In this document: in pieces, positions 7,979 through 15,633 of the stretch | How the letters are laid out: every line of letters begins with the position of its first letter | How positions within the stretch are numbered: the stretch's first letter is position 1 | From: Candidatus Latescibacterota bacterium | GTDB taxonomy: Bacteria > Latescibacterota > UBA2968 > UBA8231 | NCBI GenBank assembly: GCA_022825185.1 | Contig: JAJDYK010000101.1 | Location: 1-39,689, forward strand | Direction of reading: 5' to 3' | DNA: 39,689 nt | Notes under the pieces: generated by a model | What the model was told of the DNA's origin: nothing | Database searches by the model: none | Seen by the model: the letters and a program-made list of their open reading frames with translations, nothing else | Position numbers and translations under genes: made by a program

Positions 7979-9646
7979 TCACCCCCCCTGCACGTCTTCC
8001 TCCTCCTGCATTTTCAACAAGTTACTCTCGAAAATCTCGACCGAGTACTTCTCGTGTAACCCGCGCATATACTGCACGTACGCCTTTTGCGAACGCGCAA
8101 TTTTCACATAAGCCCGCGCGCGCCGCTGCGAAAAAACGTGGTAGGGCTTCTTGGGGGGTGGTTGTTTCTCCTCCACCTTGAACACCGAATACCCCCCTCT
8201 CACCTTTACCGGTCCCCCCACATCCCCCACCTGCAGATCTTTGGCTACTTTGTAGATGTCCTGATATAACCCGACCGGACTCAAGACCAACCGCCCCTCG
8301 TGGTGCGCTCGCTCCTTGCGAATCGTATAGTCCCTAGCCAATTGCACCGCATCGGCACCCCCCATCAACTCTTCTTTCAGGCTGAGGGCCTGCTCCTTGA
8401 AGGCCACCAGAATCTCGGTCGCGACAATGTTTTCAAAGCCCTGAAACTTCTCGGGATTTTGATCGTAAAAGGCGCGCGTCTCTTCATCGGTGATCGGCGG
8501 TAGCCGCTCCTCAACTTCTCGCTTTCTCAACGCGCTCACTAGCATATCGCCACGCTTGTTGTCCACCACCTTGAGGATCATCTGATGTTTATCCAGTCCC
8601 TCGCCACGGGCTTCTTCTAGAAACATCCGATTGGGGATGGCCGAATCCTGTAGATAATCGACGATCCAGTCTCGCTCGTAATCGCGCGAATAACCCTCTT
8701 CTTTCTCCGGTATGCTCAGCACGAGATCGTCAATGGTGATCGCGCCGCCGTTGTAGCGGCACAAAACCTCTTTCCCCTCTTCGGGCGACGCTACCCGTTC
8801 TTCAGGCGACAGCGCTAGGCGCATCAGCACGTGGTCTATCTTGTCGTAGTGAATGTGCGGCGCGTACTTATCGCTGAGCGAATCGCGCAGAACTTGGGCG
8901 CGCTGTAGGCGCTTCTGGGCGAACACTTCTTCCCTGACGAACTGGGAGACCTCCCGAAAGGTGACCGGAGCGTCGTCTAAAACCTTGGCAATCACGTAGC
9001 GCTGCGGGTCGCCGCCCCAAGGCAGCGGCTCGGAAACCTCGCCGACCTGCATGGAAAAGATACTCCTGAGCGGTGGGGCCACATCGTCAATCGTATAGTA
9101 CTTTTTTACATCCCCGCCCTGGTCCCGCGTCGCCTCGTAAAGCGAGTGCTCTCTGGCCAGTTGACTGAAATCAGCGCCAGCCTCAAGTTCGTCGAGCAGG
9201 TCGAGGGCCTCGTCCCGGGTCGCTACTAAAATACCCGCATAGCGCAGGGCGCGGTCCCGGTGCGAATCCCGGTAGTGCTGCATCAGTTCCTCTTCGACAA
9301 TGGAAATCCGCTGATCAATTTCGATACTTCTGTAGAGCCTGACGGTCTGGTCCTGGGCGAACTGCTCGAGCTTGTGCTTAAACTCCCGCTCGTCGCCAAT
9401 GCCAGCTCGTTCTGCTTCGGCGAGCAATAGTTTTTTGTCGATCAGTCCATTGAGCAGAATCCGGTCGGCCTCGACTCCGGTCTTACCCATCTGGTAGGCT
9501 TTGGGGATATTCGCGGCATAGGCCCTGAATTCGCTGACGGCGATGGGTTGGTCTGCTATCTGGGCGAGCACTAGATCGTCTTGGGCTGCACAGGGAAGCC
9601 AGAGTCCTAGGATGCAAACACCTGAGCGCACTATTCCATTCTTCAT
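7979..9646 (-). CDS. SurA-like periplasmic chaperone with two parvulin-type PPIase domains
   Basis: 555 residues from the ATG at 9646. The frame stays open to 9778, but that extension overlaps the preceding gene and has no signal sequence, whereas the ATG at 9646 starts a clear signal peptide (VRSGVCILGLWLPCAAQ). The N-terminal helical domain (ILLNGLIDKKLLLAEAERAG) resembles the SurA chaperone region. A first parvulin-like domain spans roughly residues 145-245 (ADFSQLAREHSL, QGGDV, MQVGEVSEP). A second, more diverged one lies at about 405-500 (ATEILVAFKEQA, LQVGDVGGPV, GGYSVFKV). Family knowledge: SurA/PpiD-type proteins escort outer-membrane or secreted proteins through the periplasm. It lies 25 bp after a FlgD-Ig protein gene, so that protein and other module products are natural clients (inference). 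Confidence 0.85.
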   Translation of the reverse strand: MKNGIVRSGVCILGLWLPCAAQDDLVLAQIADQPIAVSEFRAYAANIPKAYQMGKTGVEADRILLNGLIDKKLLLAEAERAGIGDEREFKHKLEQFAQDQTVRLYRSIEIDQRISIVEEELMQHYRDSHRDRALRYAGILVATRDEALDLLDELEAGADFSQLAREHSLYEATRDQGGDVKKYYTIDDVAPPLRSIFSMQVGEVSEPLPWGGDPQRYVIAKVLDDAPVTFREVSQFVREEVFAQKRLQRAQVLRDSLSDKYAPHIHYDKIDHVLMRLALSPEERVASPEEGKEVLCRYNGGAITIDDLVLSIPEKEEGYSRDYERDWIVDYLQDSAIPNRMFLEEARGEGLDKHQMILKVVDNKRGDMLVSALRKREVEERLPPITDEETRAFYDQNPEKFQGFENIVATEILVAFKEQALSLKEELMGGADAVQLARDYTIRKERAHHEGRLVLSPVGLYQDIYKVAKDLQVGDVGGPVKVRGGYSVFKVEEKQPPPKKPYHVFSQRRARAYVKIARSQKAYVQYMRGLHEKYSVEIFESNLLKMQEEEDVQGG

Positions 9647-9671
9647 AAATCTAAAACCATAGTTTGTAGGG

Positions 9672-11594
9672 TTAATAAACCAGCCGCACGACCGCGACTT
9701 CGACGTCCTTGGCCTTGTCCGAATCCACTTCAAGGCGCAAGAGATAGAGTCCAGGGAGTAGCAGGTTGCCCGCATCATCTACTCCCTCCCAAGTAGCCGA
9801 AAACCGGCCACTAGCCGCCGTACTATGAGCCACCTCGCATCGCTTCACTCCCGCCAGATCGTAGAGATCAATCGTCACGGGCACATCGCCGCTGAGGTTT
9901 ACCAGATCGTATTCAATCTGTAGCACATCGTTGACGCCATCCCCGTTGGGGGTGAAGAGCGGGGGCGAAAGCCACAATGCCTTGACCGCTGGATTGGCCA
10001 CCGTACTCAACCCCACGCTCAGGGTATTGCTCTCGGCCAGATCATCGGCGTTCCCCGCAGTGATGCGCTGGCGCACTTCATGGGGGAGTTGGCTATCGAA
10101 GACCCGGCCTGAAAATACCGTGCCCACCTGAAAAACCTCGGCCTGAAATTCGACCTCGACCAACTCGCCCGTGCGGTTGAGATCAATCCGCGGTACTTGT
10201 ACCACGAAGCTCTTGGCGTCTCTTTCCGCGATGGTAAAATCCTGTTCTTCGCCGCCGATGTACACTGCGTCAATGCTCGTAACTTCTATGGGGGTGTCGA
10301 TCTCAATACTGTCGAAGCCGAGATCATTCTGCTCTAAGTTGGGCAGGATTTTGTAGGTGAATTGGACGACCTCGCCCACCTCGACTTGGTGCGGCACGAT
10401 CTCGGCTAGCACTTGGCTGGCCACCGGGGGTTGAGAGACATTAAACTGCAAGTACTCCATGCGTCCGGCCGCAAGGGCCCGCTCCGAGAGGAAGTCCGCC
10501 TTGAACTGCAAGTAGCGCCGAGGCCGCAAACCCACCAATTCGGAATGCTCTCTGTCGAAATCGAGCGGCGGCGTCCAGAACTCCCAACTTTCGTTGTCCG
10601 GGCTGATCCCGGCTTTCTCGCCTGCCTCCAGTCTGTTATAGCGGTCCAGAGTGAGCGGTTCGCCGCTGGTTGCAAAGCGGGAGCGCTCATCGCCTCTGAA
10701 TGTAAAGCGCCAGTAGAAATTGGGATCTGTGTCGTCGCCGCTGCGCATACTCAGATTGACCGTTGCGCCCTGATCCCGGCTACCCGACCAAGTCAATTCG
10801 CCCAAGCTAGAAGCCATACCCAAATCAATGACATTGGATACGTAGCTGGCCTGCGAGGCAAAGCCGTCCCCAAAGATCTCAAATTCAGCGATCTCCCAAT
10901 TGCCAACTGGTGCCTTAAAAAGAATTTCGGCAATGGGCCGGTCGGGCAGTTCCAAATCGAGAAAGGGTTCCAAATTGTTTGCGACCGAGAACGCGACATC
11001 GTAATCGAGAAAGGCCCCGCGCCAATGGTATTGCCCTTCTCGGGTTCCCTTTTTGCGCGAATCGCCGTCGTTGGTTCCTATCTCAAACACCTCGATGAAG
11101 CGCTGGTGAGCAAAGCGCTCCGTGGTGGAAATTTTGATGCGCCGGATGGGAAACAGTCCGTTCAACTCAAACCAGATGCCCTTCTTGCACGGCGAGCAGT
11201 CGGCCGACTGGCTGCGGCCACTACCCAAATAAGCAGTGGTCAGATCGCCGTCCATCAAGAAATCTAAGAGGGCTTCCGATTGCCAACCGTAGGAATTGTT
11301 CGAGCGTATGCCGCCGCCCCGTTCCCGAATCAGCGGCGTCAGATTGACGGTGGGGTCTAGGCGCTGAGGCTCAATAGAATGGGGCGCGACCTCCAAGAGG
11401 TCTATCCTGCCGAGCAGTTTTTCGTCCACATCAGCCCAAGACAACTGGATAAATTCAAAGTCCCCATCCACTTCCGGCGGCGGCAACTCCTCCCCGCCAA
11501 TGCGATACACGGTGAGCGCCTCGACTTCAGCTAGCCCATAGCAAAAGCTCCCTACTAGCACAGCCGACAAAAGTCGCAGCAATTTCCCTCTCAT
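9672..11594 (-). CDS. Secreted discoidin-like / FlgD-Ig C-terminal protein, paralog 1 (module A)
   Basis: 640 residues; AGGAGG six bases before the ATG fixes the start. The signal peptide ends near residue 26 (YGLAEVEA). Residues ~85-245 resemble an F5/8-type-C galactose-binding domain (DGDLTTAYLG, then GIWFELNG and RIKISTTERF). The core has the family motif (MRSGDDTDPNFYW, then WEFWTPPLDF and PRRYLQFKADFLS). A beta-rich linker follows (EIVPHQVEVGEVVQFTYKI). The last ~95 residues, from LFTPNGDGVND (~546), are a FlgD-like Ig domain (IDLYDLAG, TWEGVDDAGN, LPGLYLLRLEV) ending in RLVY. Family knowledge: FlgD-Ig/CHU_C-type C-termini are often sorting or attachment domains of exported proteins. Substrate and exporter are not identifiable. 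First gene of module A, just downstream of a terminator. Confidence 0.85.
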   Translation of the reverse strand: MRGKLLRLLSAVLVGSFCYGLAEVEALTVYRIGGEELPPPEVDGDFEFIQLSWADVDEKLLGRIDLLEVAPHSIEPQRLDPTVNLTPLIRERGGGIRSNNSYGWQSEALLDFLMDGDLTTAYLGSGRSQSADCSPCKKGIWFELNGLFPIRRIKISTTERFAHQRFIEVFEIGTNDGDSRKKGTREGQYHWRGAFLDYDVAFSVANNLEPFLDLELPDRPIAEILFKAPVGNWEIAEFEIFGDGFASQASYVSNVIDLGMASSLGELTWSGSRDQGATVNLSMRSGDDTDPNFYWRFTFRGDERSRFATSGEPLTLDRYNRLEAGEKAGISPDNESWEFWTPPLDFDREHSELVGLRPRRYLQFKADFLSERALAAGRMEYLQFNVSQPPVASQVLAEIVPHQVEVGEVVQFTYKILPNLEQNDLGFDSIEIDTPIEVTSIDAVYIGGEEQDFTIAERDAKSFVVQVPRIDLNRTGELVEVEFQAEVFQVGTVFSGRVFDSQLPHEVRQRITAGNADDLAESNTLSVGLSTVANPAVKALWLSPPLFTPNGDGVNDVLQIEYDLVNLSGDVPVTIDLYDLAGVKRCEVAHSTAASGRFSATWEGVDDAGNLLLPGLYLLRLEVDSDKAKDVEVAVVRLVY

Positions 11595-11635
11595 TATCTA
11601 CCTCCTGCTCCGGTAGATGATCCAGATAGTAAATA

Positions 11636-11670
11636 AAAGAAGGGGAGGAATAGAATTCCCCCCCTCCTTT
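11636..11670 (-). terminator. Rho-independent terminator downstream of the 11700-12620 gene
   Basis: On the minus strand a 16-bp stem (11655-11670 pairing with 11636-11651, two G-U wobbles) closes a 3-nt loop (11652-11654) and runs into a T-rich tail (TTTTATTTACT). It lies 30 bp beyond the stop at 11700 and before the next gene at 11594, so it should isolate the CBM9/DOMON-like gene from module A. Confidence 0.8.
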
Positions 11671-11699
11671 ATGAGGCACTTATGCGGCGCAAGAACCGC

Positions 11700-12620
11700 T
11701 TATTTGCCGAATGAAGCCTTGATCTGGCCCCAAGTGTTGTCTTCAACGGATGTGGGCGCGATACCTTCAAAGGCGGACTCGTCAACGCCCAGCATCACCC
11801 AGTCGGCCAAGAAATCAGCGTCGCCGAAGGACTCGATGTTGGGACTGATGGCCCAGCGCGAATGGCAGTTGCAGTCGTCGGCGAGCTCGGCATCGGTATC
11901 GAAGACGTGCCCTGTAAGGCCGATGATCTGGTCCTGCTCAAAGTCGTGCAGGACGCTTCCGTTGGGATCTTCCCAATTGAAGTCGTCCCAATAGACGCTC
12001 CACCATTCGGCCCGCTGGCGCATCTCCTCAAAGGAATTGGGAGCCGTGCCACTAAACCAATAGGCGTGATCGGAGTACGGCGGCGTGTCGTACCAGTCGG
12101 CCTGAGTCATCCAAAACCAGTTCCACTGTCCCTCACGGGCTTGGCCATTGTCGAACCAATAGTGGCTGATTTGCGCATGGCGACCGCGCTGGCGTGCTAC
12201 TTCCTCTTCGGTCTGGCCTTCCAGATCCCAGAAGGAGCCGCCCGAGTGGTCGGCATCTACGGTCGTTTCGACCGACTCGTTGCCCAACTGGTACTTGTCG
12301 TCGAAGCGCTCGTAGGCCCAATAGATGCGGTTGGTTTCCTCGTTCCAAGTGGGAATCCAGCGGAAGGAAATCGAGGACACGTCCAGGTCGCCGGTATAGA
12401 TCCACGTCCGGGCCGTGCTCTGTACGACGCTCTGCTCGGTGATCCAAAATTCCTCGGGAATGATATCCCACTCGCTCAGATCGGCATCTAAGACCGGCAG
12501 GTGCGTCTCGGGCCATTGCCACACCGCGCCAATAAAATCGGGCGGATCGTGGGCTTGGACCTCAGTGCTCAAGCCGAGCAAAAGCACAGGGGTAAATAAA
12601 ACAGACAAAACTTTCTTCAA
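11700..12620 (-). CDS. Exported CBM9/DOMON-like beta-sandwich protein, TTG start
   Basis: 306 residues. The start is TTG, fixed by a consensus AAGGAGG six bases upstream and by the signal peptide that follows directly (KKVLSVLFTPVLLLGL, cleavage near VQA|HD). The segment VLDADLSEWDIIPEEFWI matches the opening of family-9 carbohydrate-binding/DOMON-type domains, which usually read DG-x-L-s-E-W. Aromatic-rich strands follow (WIPTWNEETNRIYWAYERFDD; DHSGGSFWDLEG; HYWFDNGQ). Near the C-terminus is DDCNCHSRWAI, a Cys-x-Cys-His cluster that could bind metal but is not a CxxCH haem site. Related domains also occur in ethylbenzene-dehydrogenase gamma-type haem proteins, so a sugar ligand is not certain. 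It has its own likely promoter and a strong terminator, suggesting an independently and perhaps highly expressed product. Confidence 0.7.
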   Translation of the reverse strand: MKKVLSVLFTPVLLLGLSTEVQAHDPPDFIGAVWQWPETHLPVLDADLSEWDIIPEEFWITEQSVVQSTARTWIYTGDLDVSSISFRWIPTWNEETNRIYWAYERFDDKYQLGNESVETTVDADHSGGSFWDLEGQTEEEVARQRGRHAQISHYWFDNGQAREGQWNWFWMTQADWYDTPPYSDHAYWFSGTAPNSFEEMRQRAEWWSVYWDDFNWEDPNGSVLHDFEQDQIIGLTGHVFDTDAELADDCNCHSRWAISPNIESFGDADFLADWVMLGVDESAFEGIAPTSVEDNTWGQIKASFGK

Positions 12621-12686
12621 AGCGAACCTCCTTCTTAGAGGTGTGAGGTTTTGGTTTTGAAGGCTATGGACATGATTTCTCCGCTC

Positions 12687-12715
12687 TAATTAATAAAAAC
12701 AACTTATAAGGTCAA
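12687..12715 (-). promoter_or_regulatory. Candidate sigma-70-like promoter for the 11700-12620 gene
   Basis: On the minus strand TTGACC (12715-12710) is followed after 17 bp by the AT-rich hexamer TAATTA (12692-12687). The -35 is good and the -10 poor, but the region is the most AT-rich gap nearby and lies directly upstream of an isolated gene. Confidence 0.3.
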
Positions 12716-12722
12716 GCAAAAA

Positions 12723-15629
12723 TCACTTTAAGCCGGCGATAATCGACAGAAAACTCAAGCCCGAGGTCTCGATTTCTCGGCTCCGGTCAACAACCTCCAA
12801 CGAACGGCGATCGAGGCGGATGCCCACCTGAGTGGTTAGCTCGTAGCCTAGATATTGGCTGGTATTGGTCAGTTGCAACGCCAAAACCGAGCCGCGAAAA
12901 TCCCCAGTGAAAAGCCCGGTTGCCAGTTCGTCTTCCCTTTCTTCGAGGTCGAAGAAAGAGCGCTGCTCCAGGCCGAACTCGAACTCAGAGGTCTCAAATA
13001 CTGGAACGCTGCCGACAAAGAAGAAAATGCCGTCCCAAGAGCGCCGCGTATCGAATGTTCGGCTAAAGGGCACCTCGCGCAGGAATTCGCTCTTGAGTTT
13101 GGGCCTGAAGCTCAGCGAGCGCCAGTAAAAAACGTATTCTATCTTATTAATCAGCCCGACAAAGCCCGAGGTCCGTCGCCCGTTGCGCCCCTCAGGGCCT
13201 AGCGGGTCAAAGGCTACTCCAGAATCGCCAACCTCGTCCGGTGCGTCGCGCAAAAATTCGCGCTGCCGCCAAGTCTCCCATTTGAAGCGATGCAGGGTCC
13301 GCCACAGACGCGGGCTAGCGTATTCCCAGTCGGCGTAAAAAGTGTTGATCCAAGTGTCCTCCGCAGCCAAGGGATCCAATACCGGCACATTGCTGCCTGC
13401 CGACTCGGCCGCTGCGCCGAATGTGCTTCTAGGAATGATCCACTGGACCAAATGGTCGGCGATCGCGTCTTCGGCCTTCTTAACCATGTCGAAAATTCGC
13501 AGACGACCCCACCGCGACCCGCTCTGCTCCAAGATGAGCATTCCATAGCTAGTCAGGTTGCGGCGGTCGCTCGCCAAGCGGATTTGCCGCAACTGACCCA
13601 CCCGTAGCTGGATACCCGGTGCCACCTCAAGCCCGCCGAAGACGTTGTAACCCCAGTGGTCTCGCTTGTAGGGATAGTCCGGCTCTTGGTCGTTCTCAAA
13701 GCGCTCTACCCACCCATTGTTGTTGAGATCAATGCCGAAGAGAAATTCTGGGCGATCCGCGGCATAGCGCAAAAACGGTTCGTCGTAGTCGGGAAAAAAA
13801 TTCACTCGATCGATGGTGCTATTCTGGTTGAAATCCGATATGAAGTCGCGATTCTCGTCATATCCTGGGAAAACCGCCGGGTCGGCTACGCCGCGCACCT
13901 CGATTTCGCTGCGGCGCTCGGTGGGAACATAGCTGCCCTCGCCCACCCGCAGCCAGTCGGGCTGTCGGTCGTTGTCGTCGTTGTCATCGACAAACTCGTA
14001 GTGCAGGTTGACGGCCTCGGGAGCGTAGTCCGACACCCCGTCTCGATTTACGGTCAAGACGCTGGTGCGGTACCCATCTTCCATACCAAATCCCTCGCCC
14101 CTAAAGCTCCAAGGCCCCTCTTGGAAGGCCAAATTGACCAACCAGCCTACTTCATGGCGATTCCCCGCGATGCCGTTGATCGCACGGTGGGAATCGCGCC
14201 CTATGCTGGGGTACTTTCGGTACTGGGTATTGAGGTTTATTTCTCCGTAAAAATCGAAGCCGTGAAAATCCCGCACCTCGGCCGTCAGACCGAAGATCTG
14301 GTCGGCCGTAGGCAACCCATAGTCGAAGACAACCTCGCGCTGGTTCAGTTGGTTCTTGATATTGCCATCGGCCCGCGCCACAGGTAAAAATTGAGGCACG
14401 TTAAATTCGTCCGTCTGCCTATTGGAACTGACCTCGACGCGATAGTCGTTGGCTAGCACGAGGCGGAAGCGCACGTCTCGAATGGCGCTGATCGCAGCTT
14501 CAGCTTCAGATAAGGTGAGATCTAGGTGTTGCTGGAAGAGCGCTCGCAAAGTTCCCTCTTCCCCCGCCGTTTCCCTAGGGGCCAAGGGATATTGCAAAAC
14601 GATCTGGTCTGCGCCATCGGCCGTTAGAAATCCCCGATCTCGCCTCCCCCCCTCAATGGTCGGTCTAAAGCCGATACTGCTGCTGAGGACGACCGTATCC
14701 CGCTCCACGTGAACTAGCTGGTCCTGAACCATCTCCTGACGGCTCAGGGTAGTGCGGATCTCGATCTCCTCGCTAACCAAGACGGCACCACCCTCTCCGT
14801 CTTCTGGCGAGTCGTCCGAGAGTCGCACCAAGAGCAGGTCAACTCGCTGGGCTAGTTGCCCCGCCGTCAGGGCACCCTTGAACACATTCCCTTGGAAGCT
14901 CTCGTTGCTGCCCGTGTTGTTGTGGCTGTTGACGAAGTTCATCCCCAACGTAAAAGAATCGCTCAAATCGGCTTCGATCCGGCCCGCGGTGAGGTTAGTA
15001 GCGTACTGGAAGCGCGCAGTGCCCCCCGAAAGGAGCGGAAACGAGATCCGCGAAAAAAGCCCGGTGGCGCGAAAGCGGTCTGAGGCAAAGTCGGTTACTA
15101 CCCCGTTGAACCCCGCTTTGCGGAAGGTCATCGGCGTTAGAGTAGTCCATATCTCGTCTCCGACCATAATCGAGTAGCGGTACTGACCTTTGGTGTCGCC
15201 AGATACGACTAAGCGGCTAAACCAGTTGTTGTACGGGGCACCTTTTCTGACGGAGGAACTCTCGGCGATCAGTGGTTTTGTCTGGCGCCAGTCGTACACC
15301 AGCCAGCCTCGCGTAATGAGGCGACCGAAGGGATCGTAGAAGAGGTCCCCCTCTGATGCGGGGTTGATGTAGCGCCTGTGGGCTTGGCGGGCGTAGTTGG
15401 TGTACTCCCACTGATTGCGGCCAAATTCGCCAAACAGGGGGGCCGGTATGTACCAGCGCTGCACAGTCGGGTCCAGCGCCTCCATATAAGTAGAAACGCC
15501 GGGCACGTGGTAAATGACGCGGTCTCCCACCCGATCCCCCAGCCGGCCTCCATAATCGACTTGAGCAGCGGCGACCCCCCACAGACCCAACCCGGCCAGA
15601 GCAGCTAATGTGATGTAACGCGCCCTCAT
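12723..15629 (-). CDS. Large outer-membrane-type protein with EF-hand-like loop, paralog 1
   Basis: 968 residues. The signal peptide ends near residue 22 (LGLWGVAAAQ). The N-terminal 100 residues are shared with the next-upstream gene (LDPTVQRWYIP, QWEYTNYAR, GWLVYDWRQ). Mid-protein features are SDDSPEDGEGGA, a FDYGLPTADQIFGL segment and a region rich in alternating hydrophobic/polar strands with aromatic ends. An EF-hand-like loop DLNNNGWVERFE lies at residues 634-645 and is preceded by a second acidic loop (DENRDFISDFNQNSTID). The last 200 residues read as antiparallel beta strands (YVFYWRSLSFRPKLKSEFL; YLGYELTTQVGIRL) ending in IIAGLK. I do not recognise a named family. Length and strand pattern suggest a beta-barrel outer-membrane protein with large Ca-loop insertions. 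It starts 4 bp after its paralog stops. Confidence 0.75.
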   Translation of the reverse strand: MRARYITLAALAGLGLWGVAAAQVDYGGRLGDRVGDRVIYHVPGVSTYMEALDPTVQRWYIPAPLFGEFGRNQWEYTNYARQAHRRYINPASEGDLFYDPFGRLITRGWLVYDWRQTKPLIAESSSVRKGAPYNNWFSRLVVSGDTKGQYRYSIMVGDEIWTTLTPMTFRKAGFNGVVTDFASDRFRATGLFSRISFPLLSGGTARFQYATNLTAGRIEADLSDSFTLGMNFVNSHNNTGSNESFQGNVFKGALTAGQLAQRVDLLLVRLSDDSPEDGEGGAVLVSEEIEIRTTLSRQEMVQDQLVHVERDTVVLSSSIGFRPTIEGGRRDRGFLTADGADQIVLQYPLAPRETAGEEGTLRALFQQHLDLTLSEAEAAISAIRDVRFRLVLANDYRVEVSSNRQTDEFNVPQFLPVARADGNIKNQLNQREVVFDYGLPTADQIFGLTAEVRDFHGFDFYGEINLNTQYRKYPSIGRDSHRAINGIAGNRHEVGWLVNLAFQEGPWSFRGEGFGMEDGYRTSVLTVNRDGVSDYAPEAVNLHYEFVDDNDDNDRQPDWLRVGEGSYVPTERRSEIEVRGVADPAVFPGYDENRDFISDFNQNSTIDRVNFFPDYDEPFLRYAADRPEFLFGIDLNNNGWVERFENDQEPDYPYKRDHWGYNVFGGLEVAPGIQLRVGQLRQIRLASDRRNLTSYGMLILEQSGSRWGRLRIFDMVKKAEDAIADHLVQWIIPRSTFGAAAESAGSNVPVLDPLAAEDTWINTFYADWEYASPRLWRTLHRFKWETWRQREFLRDAPDEVGDSGVAFDPLGPEGRNGRRTSGFVGLINKIEYVFYWRSLSFRPKLKSEFLREVPFSRTFDTRRSWDGIFFFVGSVPVFETSEFEFGLEQRSFFDLEEREDELATGLFTGDFRGSVLALQLTNTSQYLGYELTTQVGIRLDRRSLEVVDRSREIETSGLSFLSIIAGLK

Positions 15630-15633
15630 CCCA

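Noticed and set aside
9647..9778. N-terminal extension of the parvulin chaperone gene
   Set aside because: It overlaps the preceding gene, lacks a signal sequence and is rich in rare-looking basic/Cys residues; the ATG at 9646 begins a clear signal peptide.
10413..11267. 284-residue open frame on the plus strand
   Set aside because: Antisense shadow of FlgD-Ig paralog 1 with no recognisable domain.
11820..11880. Cytochrome c-type haem site in the CBM9/DOMON-like protein
   Set aside because: The sequence is C-N-C-H, not C-x-x-C-H.
13656..14387. 243-residue open frame on the plus strand
   Set aside because: Antisense shadow of the 968-residue outer-membrane-type gene.
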